Assembly (NCBI RefSeq): GCF_024305245.1
Contig: NZ_JAMWYX010000014.1
Coordinates: 1 to 64,000, forward strand
Origin: Erythrobacter sp.
GTDB lineage: Bacteria > Pseudomonadota > Alphaproteobacteria > Sphingomonadales > Sphingomonadaceae
DNA length: 64,000 nucleotides
Direction of reading: 5' to 3'
Positions 1-10,647 of this stretch are shown one piece after another; the stretch's first letter is position 1; each line of letters opens with the position of its first letter. Made by a program: the position numbers and the translations under genes. Under the pieces are notes generated by a model. It was not told where the DNA came from, did no database searches, and was given only the letters and a program-made list of their open reading frames with translations.

Positions 1-773
1 CCGAAATTGGTCGGGATGCCGGTATTTTCGATGATGAAATTGACCCCCGCCTGCGAGAATTCGGCGCGGGTTTCGGCCTTCAGTCCGGTGTCGACCTCGA
101 TCCGGGCGGCAACACCTTCGGGCGTCTCGCCCTCGCTCACGCCGACCAGCACGAAGCTCAGCCGGTTGCGGGTGCCGGGCACGAAGTTGAGCGCGTTGGA
201 ATAGCGGGTGTAAAGCACCACCGTGCTGGTGAAGCTGGGGATCGAATCCGCAATACCGCGAATGACGGCGCGTTGATCGTTGAGTTCCAGCCGTTCCCCG
301 ATCGGGCTCACTTCGGGCGGGAAAAAGCGGGTGGTGCCGGTGTCGTCAATCACCACGCTGTCGGGTGCGAACAGCACCGATTTGTCGCCCTCGGCCATGC
401 GCGCGGGCATGCCGATCAGTGTCGCATCATCGACCCCGATCACGGCCACGCCTTCAAGATCCCCCTCCTTGGTTCGCACATTGGCCTGCGCGCGCAGATG
501 AGGAACGGCCCATTCGACGCCTTTGACCGAGCGCACCTTGTCGAGCGCGGTCGACGGCATCGCATAGCTGACATCGGTGGTGCGGCTAACCGGGTCCATC
601 ACCCAAATTTCGGCCTCGGGCGCGTTGTAGACGCCGCTTGCCCCGCGTTCGACCAGATTGACGAAAATCGTCAGCTGCTGGGTGATGAGCAGGGTCGAAA
701 AAGCGATGCCGAACAACAGCCCGTAGAACTTCTGGGCATCGCCGGTGAGCATTCTGATGGCGATCCAAAGCAC
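1..773 (-). CDS. ABC transporter permease, MacB/DevC-like (3' end cut off by window)
   Basis: Permease of a MacB/FtsX-type ABC exporter, which normally works with an ATPase and a HlyD-like adaptor. I read it from the reverse strand: GTG start at 773 with AAAAGG a few bases upstream, then about 257 codons with no stop to the window edge. Residues about 16-38 form one membrane segment, followed by a periplasmic MacB-like domain (NAPEAEIWVMDPVSRTTDVS, then a segment reading GVEWAVPHLRA). The C-terminal membrane helices lie outside the window. It is divergent from a TetR regulator whose operator lies between the two genes, so drug- or lipid-export control is plausible. The substrate cannot be told from sequence. 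The family assignment rests on the fold pattern and is moderately sure. Confidence 0.7.
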   Translation of the reverse strand, partial: MLWIAIRMLTGDAQKFYGLLFGIAFSTLLITQQLTIFVNLVERGASGVYNAPEAEIWVMDPVSRTTDVSYAMPSTALDKVRSVKGVEWAVPHLRAQANVRTKEGDLEGVAVIGVDDATLIGMPARMAEGDKSVLFAPDSVVIDDTGTTRFFPPEVSPIGERLELNDQRAVIRGIADSIPSFTSTVVLYTRYSNALNFVPGTRNRLSFVLVGVSEGETPEGVAARIEVDTGLKAETRAEFSQAGVNFIIENTGIPTNF

Positions 774-849
774 GCGGGGTGACCTTTTACGAGCGGACTG
801 GGTTGCGCGAGTGGGGGAACCGCACCATTATTGTACGGTAACGTTTAAA

Positions 850-865
850 TGAACGGAGTCGTTCA
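850..865. promoter_or_regulatory. Candidate TetR operator (perfect inverted repeat)
   Basis: TGAACG-GAGT-CGTTCA is a perfect 6-bp inverted repeat. It sits in the divergent region between the exporter permease and the TetR gene and includes the GGAG ribosome-binding site of the TetR gene. A second weaker dyad (CGTT...AACG) overlaps it on the left. Binding here would block the regulator's own expression and could also affect the permease promoter. Confidence 0.5.
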
Positions 866-867
866 CC

Positions 868-1542
868 TTGTCAATCCGCGATTCGTCGGGCAAATCAGTG
901 TTATCCGGCCCGCGCCGTGCGGGGCGGCCTCTGGACGCGGCCAAACGGCAGGCGATTGTCGATACCGCGGCACACCTCTTCATGCATCATGGCTACGCCG
1001 CGACCTCGATCGAGCAGGTCGCTGCCGAAGCCGCGGTATCCAAGGTCACGATCTACAACCACTTCGGCGAAAAACGTGCGCTGTTTGCCGCTGCAGTGGA
1101 ATACGAATGCGAAAAGATGCGCGGGCACTTCTCGCTGGAATCGATGCCGGCGGGCACCATTCGCGAACGCCTGACTGCCATCGGAGAGGCGATCTTCGCG
1201 TTCCTGTTCCGCCCCGAAATGATCCAGTTCGAACGCCGCATTGCTGCGGAAACCGAGCATGAACCCGCGATCGGCGTAGCGTTTCTCGATGCCGGGCCGC
1301 GGCGGATGAAGAACGGCTTTGCCGCTTACCTGCAGCACGCCGAGGCAGCCGGTGATCTGGTGATCGCGGATGCCGAACTTGCCGCCGAACAATTCGTGTC
1401 GATGTGCAAGGGCATGGGAGATCTCGAGCGTCGCTTCGGCGGCGTCGTCACCACGCAGGACAGAACGCGCCGCATTGCCGGAGCGGTCGATGTGTTTCTC
1501 GCAGCATACGGGGTGCGGGATGAACCGGTGCAGCATCGATAA
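868..1542 (+). CDS. TetR/AcrR family transcriptional regulator
   Basis: One-component repressor of about 224 residues. The N-terminal TetR DNA-binding domain (about residues 20-70) reads AAHLFMHHGYAATSIEQVAA, then VSKVTIYNHFGEKRALF, which is the typical helix-turn-helix. The C-terminal half resembles the TetR_C ligand-binding domains of exporter regulators. The start is TTG at 868 with GGAG nine bases upstream; a GTG ten codons later is an alternative. It is divergent from the exporter permease and probably represses it. The inducer is unknown. Confidence 0.85.
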   Translation: MSIRDSSGKSVLSGPRRAGRPLDAAKRQAIVDTAAHLFMHHGYAATSIEQVAAEAAVSKVTIYNHFGEKRALFAAAVEYECEKMRGHFSLESMPAGTIRERLTAIGEAIFAFLFRPEMIQFERRIAAETEHEPAIGVAFLDAGPRRMKNGFAAYLQHAEAAGDLVIADAELAAEQFVSMCKGMGDLERRFGGVVTTQDRTRRIAGAVDVFLAAYGVRDEPVQHR

Positions 1543-1594
1543 TGCGCATCACCCTGTGCGATAATTAGCATCATTCGCACGGGTCGGCATTATC

Positions 1595-1622
1595 TTGCCA
1601 TTCACTCAGGCAGTCCTACATT
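1595..1622 (+). promoter_or_regulatory. Possible sigma-70-type promoter of ftsH
   Basis: TTGCCA at 1595-1600 and TACATT at 1617-1622 are separated by 16 bp, just upstream of the ftsH ribosome-binding site AAAGGA at 1633-1638. This is inferred from consensus similarity only. Confidence 0.3.
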
Positions 1623-1647
1623 GTGGGGTACGAAAGGAATCCAGCCG

Positions 1648-3615
<1,968 letters not shown>

Positions 3616-3648
3616 TCCCCGCAAACCACATCACCACATCACCAGAAG

Positions 3649-3680
3649 GGGCGTCCGGAGCAATCCGGGCGCCCTTTGCT
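3649..3680 (+). terminator. Rho-independent terminator after ftsH
   Basis: A 10-bp GC-rich stem (3649-3658 with 3665-3674, one G-T wobble) with a 6-base loop is followed by TTTGCTTTGG. It lies 34 bases after the ftsH stop, before a convergent gene. Confidence 0.6.
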
Positions 3681-3707
3681 TTGGCACCCGCTACCGGGCG
3701 CTGCGGC

Positions 3708-4760
3708 TCAGAACGCGCCCAGCACCAGCAGCGCCTGCAGGAACAGTAACGACACGATCATGATGCATATGAACAGCACGCAGAACCGCCAGAATGCCGA
3801 GAACCGCGTCAGGCCGTAGCCATAGCGCAATTGCTTGTAGAGATGCAGCGGAGCAGCAATCGCGAACAGCAGCGACGCCCAGCCCGCACCGTCGGGAATT
3901 GTGCTGAGCAGCGACATGGTGATGAACAGCAAGGACATGAAGCTGAGCGAATAGGTTACGAACACGGCGTGGTCATACGCCTTGAATTCGCGCCGCCACG
4001 CGAACAGCAGCCACACGAACGGGATCGATAGCGGGATCAGCAGCCAGCTGAATTTGTATCCGTTTGCCTGCATCTTGTAGAGCATCAGCGTGGGGTTCTT
4101 CTTCCACTTCTCGATGATGCCATCATCCAGCCAGTCGATCCCGGTGACGTTGAATTCCGCCGATCCGGCCCCGGCGAGATCGACCGGACTGTTGCCGAGC
4201 ACCATGTTGAGCCCGGTCAATTCGCTGTCGATCTCTGCCCGGCGGGGATCGGCCTGAGCGAGTGTGTCACGCTCCCGCTCCAGCGTCGTGATCTGGTCGC
4301 GGATGTTGCTCTGAAAAGCGCTGCTCTCGCCGGTGCCGAGAAAACCGGCCGGCATCTCGCTGGGAGCGGAAATGCCGACGGCCTGGAATACCGCGAACAT
4401 CGCGAACACGCTGAACAGGAACATCGCCATCGGGCTGACGAACCTGGCGCGCTCGCCTTCGATATATCGGCGGGTCAGCTTGCCGGGCTTGAACGCGAGC
4501 AATGGCAAGGTGTGCCACAGCTTGCCGTCGAGGTGCAGCACGCCGTGCAAGATGTCATGGCCGATCGCGGCAAGGCTGCGGTGGACATGGGCCTTCTGCC
4601 CGCATTGTCCGCAGTAATGCCCGGTCACCGTGGCCCCGCAATTGGCGCATTGCGAGGGGGACGGGGGCGCGTGCGGCGCCTCGCCATGCGCGGGTTCGAC
4701 TGCGCGGCCCAACAGCCCGCCTTCGATCGCTGCGCTGATCCCGTCGCTCAACCCGTTCAT
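3708..4760 (-). CDS. DUF3667 domain membrane protein
   Basis: Protein of about 350 residues and unknown function. Near the N-terminus is a zinc-ribbon-like CANCGATVTGHYCGQCGQKA, followed by a stretch reading IGHDILHGVLHLDGKLWHTL that is typical of DUF3667. Several membrane helices follow: one after RFVSPMAMFLF and three in the C-terminal third. A charged coiled-coil-like stretch (ITTLERERDTLAQADPRRAE) lies in the loop. I chose ATG 4760 because GAGGG precedes it; the longer TTG-started frame has no ribosome-binding site. It follows the ParA-like gene on the same strand after a gap of about 80 bp and is convergent with ftsH. Confidence 0.75.
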   Translation of the reverse strand: MNGLSDGISAAIEGGLLGRAVEPAHGEAPHAPPSPSQCANCGATVTGHYCGQCGQKAHVHRSLAAIGHDILHGVLHLDGKLWHTLPLLAFKPGKLTRRYIEGERARFVSPMAMFLFSVFAMFAVFQAVGISAPSEMPAGFLGTGESSAFQSNIRDQITTLERERDTLAQADPRRAEIDSELTGLNMVLGNSPVDLAGAGSAEFNVTGIDWLDDGIIEKWKKNPTLMLYKMQANGYKFSWLLIPLSIPFVWLLFAWRREFKAYDHAVFVTYSLSFMSLLFITMSLLSTIPDGAGWASLLFAIAAPLHLYKQLRYGYGLTRFSAFWRFCVLFICIMIVSLLFLQALLVLGAF

Positions 4761-4841
4761 GCCCACGCCCTCAATCCCGCATCCGGTGCGCGAATATGGC
4801 GGCAAAGAGGAAGCGAGGCCAGTGGCTTGTGAGCGCCGGTT

Positions 4842-5573
4842 TCAGCGGGCGGCGAGTTTGCGCTCGATCGCGGTCCACAGCTGGGCAAAGGCGCGTGCGG
4901 CGGGGGCACGCGGAGCGAAGGCGCCCACCGGCTTTCTTTCGACCGCGCATTGTTCGATCGCGCTCGCCAGCGGGATCGCGGGCCATTTGGGATTGGCCTC
5001 GCGCGCTTCGCGGTGCAGCGTGCGGCGCAGGTCGATCATCGAGAGCACCGGCAGGATCGGCGGATGCCCTTTCCCGCTGCCGCGCACCTCCTCCACCACC
5101 ACATCCAGGGCGCGGGCGGAGAGCGGCGAGGGTGGCAGGGGAACGATCACCAGATCGGCGGCACGCATCACTTGCCCGCTCAACTCGTTGAGAACAGGTG
5201 GGCAATCGAAGATGATCCGGTCGTAATTGCGGGCCAGCGCCTCGACCAGCTTGGCAAGGCGTTTCTTCTTGCCGAGTCGATCGAGCTGACGACCGAGCGT
5301 TCGGATGCTTTCGTCGGCGGGCAGCAGGTCGAGATTGGCATGGCCGGTCGGCTGGATCAGCTTCAGCGGATCGACACCGTCGGCGAACACACTGTCTGCG
5401 CTGCGCTTCTTCTTCGGATCGATTCCGAGCAGAAAGCCCGAGCCATTGGCCGCATCGAGATCCCACAGCAGGGTCTTGCGCCGCGAAATGCTGGCCGCGC
5501 ACCAGGCAAGATTGACGGCCAGGGTCGTTTTCCCGACGCCGCCTTTAACGCTGTAGACCGCAATCGATGCCAT
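4842..5573 (-). CDS. ParA/MinD-family P-loop ATPase
   Basis: Deviant-Walker ATPase of 243 residues. Walker A KGGVGKTT at 10-17 carries the signature lysine of ParA/MinD proteins. Walker A' LLWDLDAANG follows at about 35-44, and IIFDCPPVLNEL about two thirds along is the Walker B region. No N-terminal HTH is present, and no ParB gene or parS-like site is nearby. It is therefore more likely an orphan cell-positioning or cellulose-synthesis-type (BcsQ-like) ATPase than the chromosome ParA. Neighbouring genes give no further hint. Confidence 0.85.
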   Translation of the reverse strand: MASIAVYSVKGGVGKTTLAVNLAWCAASISRRKTLLWDLDAANGSGFLLGIDPKKKRSADSVFADGVDPLKLIQPTGHANLDLLPADESIRTLGRQLDRLGKKKRLAKLVEALARNYDRIIFDCPPVLNELSGQVMRAADLVIVPLPPSPLSARALDVVVEEVRGSGKGHPPILPVLSMIDLRRTLHREAREANPKWPAIPLASAIEQCAVERKPVGAFAPRAPAARAFAQLWTAIERKLAAR

Positions 5574-5591
5574 GCTGCCAGACCGCCCCTA

Positions 5592-5615
5592 TGTTACTGT
5601 TTGATTACAGCAACA
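5592..5615. promoter_or_regulatory. Inverted repeat in the promoter of the ParA-like gene
   Basis: TGTT-A-CTGT, TTGATT, ACAG-C-AACA: two 4-bp arms on each side with one mismatch, about 20 bases upstream of the ParA-like start at 5573. Possible operator; no regulator is adjacent. Confidence 0.3.
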
Positions 5616-5749
5616 GGCGATAGCGCGCCATATCACAATGGCAAGCGAAGCCGAAGTACGGTCAAGAAGCAGTCAGATCGCGCGAAAAAACGGGCATCAG
5701 CAGGCGAATATTTCCGCCGGATACCACCGCACTCGCCAACCGGTAACGG

Positions 5750-6094
5750 TTAACCGTCGTAGTCGCTGCCGAGCGAGGTGGTGCGTGCAGGCGCCGATGC
5801 GGTGATCCGCAGAGCTTCGGCCGACTGGCTGAGCGAGCCGATTTCATCCGCCTCGTCCTCGTCATCCGGCAGGATCTTCTGCAGGCTGACGACCACCGAT
5901 TCGTGCAGGTCGCGCGGACGCACGGTCTGTTCGGCGATTTCGCGCAGCGCCACGACCGGGTTCTTGTCGCGATCGCGATCGATGGTCAGGTCGCTGCCAC
6001 CGGAAATTTCCCGCGCGCGCTGGGCGGCGAGCAGGACGAGGTCGAAGCGGTTGGGAACCTTGTCGACGCAATCTTCAACGGTAACGCGTGCCAT
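5750..6094 (-). CDS. rpoZ: DNA-directed RNA polymerase omega subunit
   Basis: Small RNA polymerase subunit that helps beta-prime assembly and ppGpp response. It has 114 residues beginning [20 protein letters not shown], the classic omega start, followed by [11 protein letters not shown] and [15 protein letters not shown]. The acidic alphaproteobacterial tail (PDDEDEADE) and a longer variable C-terminus are present. ATG at 6094. It is transcribed away from the phospholipase D gene. No spoT/rel gene is downstream here, unlike in many proteobacteria. Confidence 0.95.
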   Translation of the reverse strand: MARVTVEDCVDKVPNRFDLVLLAAQRAREISGGSDLTIDRDRDKNPVVALREIAEQTVRPRDLHESVVVSLQKILPDDEDEADEIGSLSQSAEALRITASAPARTTSLGSDYDG

Positions 6095-6202
6095 GGGCGG
6101 CCCTTTTGGATTCGCAATGATCGGGAAGGGTGCTCAGCTAGGGGTGCACAGGCTGCAAGTCAAGATAATGCGGCGATCGCGTTTTTGTTCTATGTTGCTG
6201 AC

Positions 6203-7411
6203 ATGAACGATCAGACCCCCAGCGCGGCTGCGGCCCGCACTCACGAGACCTACAGCGATGCAGAGCCATTCCGGGTCACAGCGCAGGGTCACGAGTTCAA
6301 TTTCCTGCCGCACGGCGAAGACCGCATGGAGGCTTTGATCGACCTGATCGATACCGCTGAAAAACGGCTCGATCTGTTCTATTACCTGTTCGATAATGAC
6401 AGCGTCGGCAACCGCGTGCGCGATGCTTTGATCGCGGCGGTGCAGCGCGGGGTTCCGGTGCGTCTGATCGTCGACGATTTCGGCAATGATGCCGGCCGCG
6501 ACTTCTTCGATCCGCTGGTCGAGGCCGGCGGCAGTTTCGCGGTGTTCTCCTCGCGCTGGAGCACGCGCTATCTGGTCCGCAACCACCAGAAGATCGTGAT
6601 TGCCGATGAAACGAGGGTTATGACCGGCGGCGCCAACATCTCGGACCACTATTTCGCCCCGCCCGCCGACAACGGCTGGTGTGATCTGTCGGTCGTGATC
6701 GAAGGTCCGGTGGTGGCCAAGTTCGTCGAATGGTTCGCGCTGGTCAGCCAATGGGTCGATGGCGAGGACAAGGGGCAGACCGGCAAGCTGCGCCAGCTGC
6801 GCGACATCGTCAAGAATTGGGACGGCGGGATCGACGGGGACGGCGGGCCAGTGCGCCTGCTGGTCGGCGGCCCGTTCGTGCGGAGAGGACACTGGGCGTG
6901 GCAGCTGCGCAAGGATCTGGTTCCGGCCAAGCGGCTCGATACCGTCTCGGCCTATTTCTCCCCGCCGCGCAGTTTCCGCCGCCAGTTCGCCAAGGTCGCC
7001 CGGCGCGGGCAGGCGCGGATGATCATGGCCGGCAAATCCGATATCGGCGCGGCAATCGATGTCGCGCGGCTGCTGTACAAGCAGCTGCTGACGGCGGGCG
7101 CGAAGATCTTCGAATTCGAGCCCTGCAAACTGCACATGAAACTGCTGGTGGTGGATGATGCGAGCTATTTCGGCAGCGCCAATCTCGACAAGCGATCCTT
7201 CCGCATCAATGTGGAACTGATGGTGCGGATCGAGGATGCGGAACTCGCCGCGCGCCTGCGCGAATTGATCGACCATCTCGAAAACGGCAGTCAGGCCATC
7301 ACCCCGAGCTGGTATGTGCGCGAGGCGACGTTCCTGACCCGGTTAAGGTGGCGAATGAGTTATATGCTGGCGCTGGCCGATTACCGCGTCAGTCGCCTTT
7401 CTGCCCGGTAG
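6203..7411 (+). CDS. Phospholipase D-family protein, cardiolipin synthase-like
   Basis: Soluble PLD-superfamily enzyme of 402 residues with two HKD motifs: H128-K130-D135 (NHQKIVIAD) and H311-K313-D318 (LHMKLLVVD). Each is followed by a G-S/G-A-N motif (GGANIS, GSANLD). The superfamily transfers or hydrolyses phosphatidyl groups, and the layout resembles ClsB/cardiolipin synthase C-type proteins without N-terminal membrane helices. The start is ATG 6203; the frame stays open 100 codons upstream but overlaps rpoZ antisense. Its 3' end overlaps the convergent CNNM gene by 23 bp. Confidence 0.85.
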   Translation: MNDQTPSAAAARTHETYSDAEPFRVTAQGHEFNFLPHGEDRMEALIDLIDTAEKRLDLFYYLFDNDSVGNRVRDALIAAVQRGVPVRLIVDDFGNDAGRDFFDPLVEAGGSFAVFSSRWSTRYLVRNHQKIVIADETRVMTGGANISDHYFAPPADNGWCDLSVVIEGPVVAKFVEWFALVSQWVDGEDKGQTGKLRQLRDIVKNWDGGIDGDGGPVRLLVGGPFVRRGHWAWQLRKDLVPAKRLDTVSAYFSPPRSFRRQFAKVARRGQARMIMAGKSDIGAAIDVARLLYKQLLTAGAKIFEFEPCKLHMKLLVVDDASYFGSANLDKRSFRINVELMVRIEDAELAARLRELIDHLENGSQAITPSWYVREATFLTRLRWRMSYMLALADYRVSRLSAR

Positions 7412-8468
7412 GCGCAACCCGCCCGGCGCCCGTCGCCCGCCGCCGGGCCAGTTCGCGGGCGAAGGCCTGCAAATCGGGAACTTCGTCGAGTTCGTCGACG
7501 ATTTCGAACCCGAAGATCGTCTCCAGCACATCTTCGAGGGTCACCAGCCCCAGGAAGGTGCCGAATTCGTCCATCACCGCAAGGATCTGGTGCTGTTCGG
7601 AAATCATCCTGCGGAACAGGCGATCCGCCGGCACTTCGTCCAGCACGCCCGGCAACGCGCGGACCAGGCCGGCGATGTCGCGCCCGGAATCGCTCCCGCC
7701 GTCGTCTCCTGTCAGCGCGCCTAGCACTTCATGCTTGATGACAAAGCCGCGAATATTGTCGGACTGCGGATCGAGCACCGGTACGCGGGTATAGGGCACG
7801 CCCTTGATCCGGTTAGCGAATTCATCGAGCGGCGTGTCGAGCGGCAGGCTGAACACCACCGTGCGCGGCGTCATGATGTCGGCTGCCTTGATCGCATGGA
7901 GCTGCAGCATGTTGCGCACGAACCGCACTTCATCCTGCTGAAGCTGGCCCGAAGCCTGCCCCAGACTGGCGATTGCCATCAACTCCTCGCGGTGGCGCGG
8001 CAATTCGGCGGGTTTGCCGAAGGTGATCACGCGGGTGATCTGGCGCGAGGCCCAGACCAGCGGCGCCAGCGCTGTGATCAGGATCGGCAGCAGCCATGCG
8101 GTGAAGGGGGCCAGCCGTCCGGCGTAGCGCGCGCCGATCGTTTTCGGGATGATTTCGGTAATCACCAGCACGGCCAGCGTCAGCGCTCCGGCGAAGATCG
8201 CTTCGCCGCCCGCGCCGTAGATCGCGGCATATTGCGCGCCCGCGCCCGCCGCCCCCATCGTGTGCGCAACGGTGTTGAGCGTCAGGATCGCCGCCAGCGG
8301 GCGTTCGACATCGTCCTTGAGATGCCGCATCTTGACGGCCCAGCGCGCGCCGCGATCCTCTGCCGAACGAATGCTCGACGGCGTGATCGTCAGCAGCGAC
8401 GCTTCAAGCAGCGAACACAGGAAAGAGACGACTAGCGCCAGCGCGACATAGAATATCAGTAGGGTCAT
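7389..8468 (-). CDS. CNNM/CBS domain membrane protein (hemolysin-related, CorC/YrkA-like)
   Basis: Membrane protein of 359 residues. The N-terminal CNNM (DUF21) domain has about four hydrophobic helices and a conserved LTITPSS...LTLNTVAHTMGAAGAG pattern. A tandem CBS pair follows (about 195-320, with ADIMTPRTVVFSLPLDT and VMDEFGTFLGLVTLEDVLE). The family is linked to magnesium/cobalt efflux or homeostasis. The C-terminal CorC_HlyC domain found in many relatives is missing, so it is a short version. ATG at 8468. Confidence 0.85.
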   Translation of the reverse strand: MTLLIFYVALALVVSFLCSLLEASLLTITPSSIRSAEDRGARWAVKMRHLKDDVERPLAAILTLNTVAHTMGAAGAGAQYAAIYGAGGEAIFAGALTLAVLVITEIIPKTIGARYAGRLAPFTAWLLPILITALAPLVWASRQITRVITFGKPAELPRHREELMAIASLGQASGQLQQDEVRFVRNMLQLHAIKAADIMTPRTVVFSLPLDTPLDEFANRIKGVPYTRVPVLDPQSDNIRGFVIKHEVLGALTGDDGGSDSGRDIAGLVRALPGVLDEVPADRLFRRMISEQHQILAVMDEFGTFLGLVTLEDVLETIFGFEIVDELDEVPDLQAFARELARRRATGAGRVAPTGQKGD

Positions 8469-8576
8469 CCCGACCTATCCTAGGCGAGGCGGCCTGCCCA
8501 AGTCACTACCTTTGCATGGTTAAGGCAGGTGCCCACACGATGCACAAACGGCTCGCCGTGTTTCACGCGCGGAGCG

Positions 8577-9263
8577 TCACACCCGCCAATCGATCGCGCC
8601 GCGCCCCTGACTTTCGAGGAAGGCGTTGGTCTGGCTGAAGGGGCGCGAGCCGAAGAAGCCACTATGCGCCGACAGCGGGCTGGGATGGGGCGAGGTGAGC
8701 ACCAGATGGCTGGTGCTGCGGCCCAGCGCCGGAATGCGGCTGGCCTTTTTCTTCGCATGGCTTCCCCACAGGATGAACACGGTCGGCTCCTCACGCGCCG
8801 CGACGGCGGCCACGCAAGCATCGGTGATCGCGTCCCATCCGCGCCCGGCATGGCTGCCCGCCTGTCCCGCCTCGACCGTCAGCGTGTTGTTGAGCAGCAG
8901 CACGCCTTGCTTCGCCCATCGGGAAAGATCGCCCGTCGCGGCCCGCGGCAAGCCGAGATCGCTTTCCAGCTCCTTGTAGATGTTCACCAGCGAAGGCGGT
9001 GGGCGCACGCCCTCCTGCACCGAAAACGCCAGACCATGCGCCTGCCCCGGCCCGTGATAGGGGTCCTGCCCCAGGATCACGCAGCGCACCGCATCCAGCG
9101 GGGTCAGCGCCAGCGCAGCGAGGCGTTGCCCGCGGGGCGGATAGATCGTCTTGCCGGCCGCTTCCTGCGCAGTCAGCCAGCCGCCCAGTTTGCGCGCTTC
9201 GGGCGCGGCGAGCACCGGATCGAGCGCCGCGCGCCAGCTTTCGGGGATGGTCTCGGCCGTCAT
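8577..9263 (-). CDS. ung: Uracil-DNA glycosylase, family 1
   Basis: Removes uracil from DNA to start base-excision repair. It has 228 residues from ATG 9263; the longer open frame upstream runs antisense into the RNase D gene and is not conserved-looking. The water-activating motif GQDPYHG is at 65-71 (Asp67), LLLNNTLTV is present mid-protein, and the DNA-minor-groove loop HPSPLSAHSGF begins at His193. All family-1 motifs are intact. Confidence 0.96.
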   Translation of the reverse strand: MTAETIPESWRAALDPVLAAPEARKLGGWLTAQEAAGKTIYPPRGQRLAALALTPLDAVRCVILGQDPYHGPGQAHGLAFSVQEGVRPPPSLVNIYKELESDLGLPRAATGDLSRWAKQGVLLLNNTLTVEAGQAGSHAGRGWDAITDACVAAVAAREEPTVFILWGSHAKKKASRIPALGRSTSHLVLTSPHPSPLSAHSGFFGSRPFSQTNAFLESQGRGAIDWRV

Positions 9264-9344
9264 GGCGTCACCGCTACACGTCCCGGCGGCATGGGCGCTA
9301 CTCTGCTCTTTCCCTCTTTCCCCAATCGGCGTAGGGCGTGGGCC

Positions 9345-9965
9345 ATGGCTGTACATTTTCACGAGGAAGACCTGCCCGCTGGCGTATTGTCCGGCAGCAG
9401 CGCAATCGCGGTCGATACCGAGACTATGGGCCTCATCACCCCGCGTGACCGGCTGTGTGTGGTGCAATTGTCCGATGGGTCGGGCGATGAACATCTGGTG
9501 CGCTTCGGCCCCGGCAGCAGCTATGATGCACCCAATCTGAAGGCGGTGCTGGGCGATCCTGCGCGGGTGAAGCTGTATCACTTCGCTCGCTTCGATCTGG
9601 CCGCGCTGCACCACTATCTCGGTGTGACGGCAGGGCCGGTGTTCTGCACCAAGATCGCCAGCCGCCTGATCCGCACCTACACCGATCGCCACGGGCTGAA
9701 AAATCTGGTCGAGGAACTGCTCGGCGAAAGCCTGTCGAAGCAGCAGCAGTCGAGCGACTGGGGCGGCCCGGTATTGTCCGAGGCGCAGCGTGAATACGCC
9801 GCCAGCGACGTGCGCTATCTCCACCGGCTGCGGGACGAACTAACGCTGCGGCTCGAGCGCGAAGGGCGGATGCATCTGGCGCAGGCGTGCTTCGATTTCC
9901 TGCCTGCGCGCGCGCTGCTGGATCTGGCCGGCTGGCCCGAAGCCGATATCTTCGCCCACGCCTGA
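9345..9965 (+). CDS. RNase D-like 3'-5' exonuclease (catalytic domain only)
   Basis: DnaQ-fold exonuclease of 206 residues. The metal-binding DTE is at 24-26 (IAVDTETMGL), a conserved YHFARFDLAAL follows, and ExoIII REYAASDVRYLHRL lies near the C-terminus. The HRDC domains of full-length RNase D are absent, as in many alphaproteobacterial ribonuclease D proteins of about 200 residues. The likely role is RNA 3'-end trimming. It is divergent from ung and lies 13 bp upstream of lptC on the same strand, suggesting co-transcription. Confidence 0.9.
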   Translation: MAVHFHEEDLPAGVLSGSSAIAVDTETMGLITPRDRLCVVQLSDGSGDEHLVRFGPGSSYDAPNLKAVLGDPARVKLYHFARFDLAALHHYLGVTAGPVFCTKIASRLIRTYTDRHGLKNLVEELLGESLSKQQQSSDWGGPVLSEAQREYAASDVRYLHRLRDELTLRLEREGRMHLAQACFDFLPARALLDLAGWPEADIFAHA

Positions 9966-9978
9966 CGGTGCGCGCGCA

Positions 9979-10647
9979 ATGGTGATCAGCCACACCCGGA
10001 TCGAAACCAGCGAGGCCCGAGACCTGCGCAGCCGCCGCCAGCACTTTGCTGCGCCCGGCGGATCGCACGACAGGCTCGTTGGATTTCTCGCCCGCGCTCT
10101 GCCGATGGGTGTCGGGCTGGTTGCTGCGCTGATGATCATCACTCCTCTGTCTCCGCGCGGCGAGGTGAGCTTTCTGCTCGATCGCAACAAGGTCGCCCTG
10201 ATCGACGAACGCTTGAGCGTCGACAATGCGATGTACCGCGGGCGCGACAATAGCGGCCGCCCGTTCTCGCTGATGGCGGGCGAGGCGGTGCAGCGTTCCA
10301 GCATCGAAGGGCTGGTGCGGATGCAGGACCTGGTCGCGCAGATGATGTTGACCGAAGGCCCGGCCCGGCTGAGCGCCCAGGGCGGGGTCTACGATATCGA
10401 CGCGGAAACCGTGGCGGTGAACGGCCCGGTGCAACTCACCGCAAACGACGGCTATTCGATGGTCGCACGCGGGGTCGGGGTCGATCTCAAGGCGCGGGAG
10501 ATGCGCGGCGACGACGGCGTATCGGGCGAGGTTCCCGCCGGGACATTTTCCGCCGACACCATGCGCGCCGATCTCGGTGCGCGCACGATCACGCTCGAGG
10601 GCAGCGCCCGCTTGACCATGACTCCCGGCCAGTTGAGGATGCCGTGA
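9979..10647 (+). CDS. lptC: LPS export ABC transporter periplasmic protein LptC
   Basis: Inner-membrane-anchored bridge subunit that passes lipopolysaccharide from LptB2FG to LptA. It has 222 residues: a cytoplasmic N-terminus of about 40 residues, one membrane helix at about 41-58 (LPMGVGLVAALMIITPL), then a periplasmic beta-jellyroll domain (GPARLSAQGGVYDIDAETV, VALTANDGY-type strands). It is followed directly by lptA with a one-base stop/start overlap (TGATG). The identification rests on fold-like repeats plus this pairing. Confidence 0.88.
   Translation: MVISHTRIETSEARDLRSRRQHFAAPGGSHDRLVGFLARALPMGVGLVAALMIITPLSPRGEVSFLLDRNKVALIDERLSVDNAMYRGRDNSGRPFSLMAGEAVQRSSIEGLVRMQDLVAQMMLTEGPARLSAQGGVYDIDAETVAVNGPVQLTANDGYSMVARGVGVDLKAREMRGDDGVSGEVPAGTFSADTMRADLGARTITLEGSARLTMTPGQLRMP

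Noticed and set aside
4842..5573. Chromosome partition ParA
   Set aside because: No parB or parS-like sites adjacent; called only as a ParA/MinD-family ATPase.
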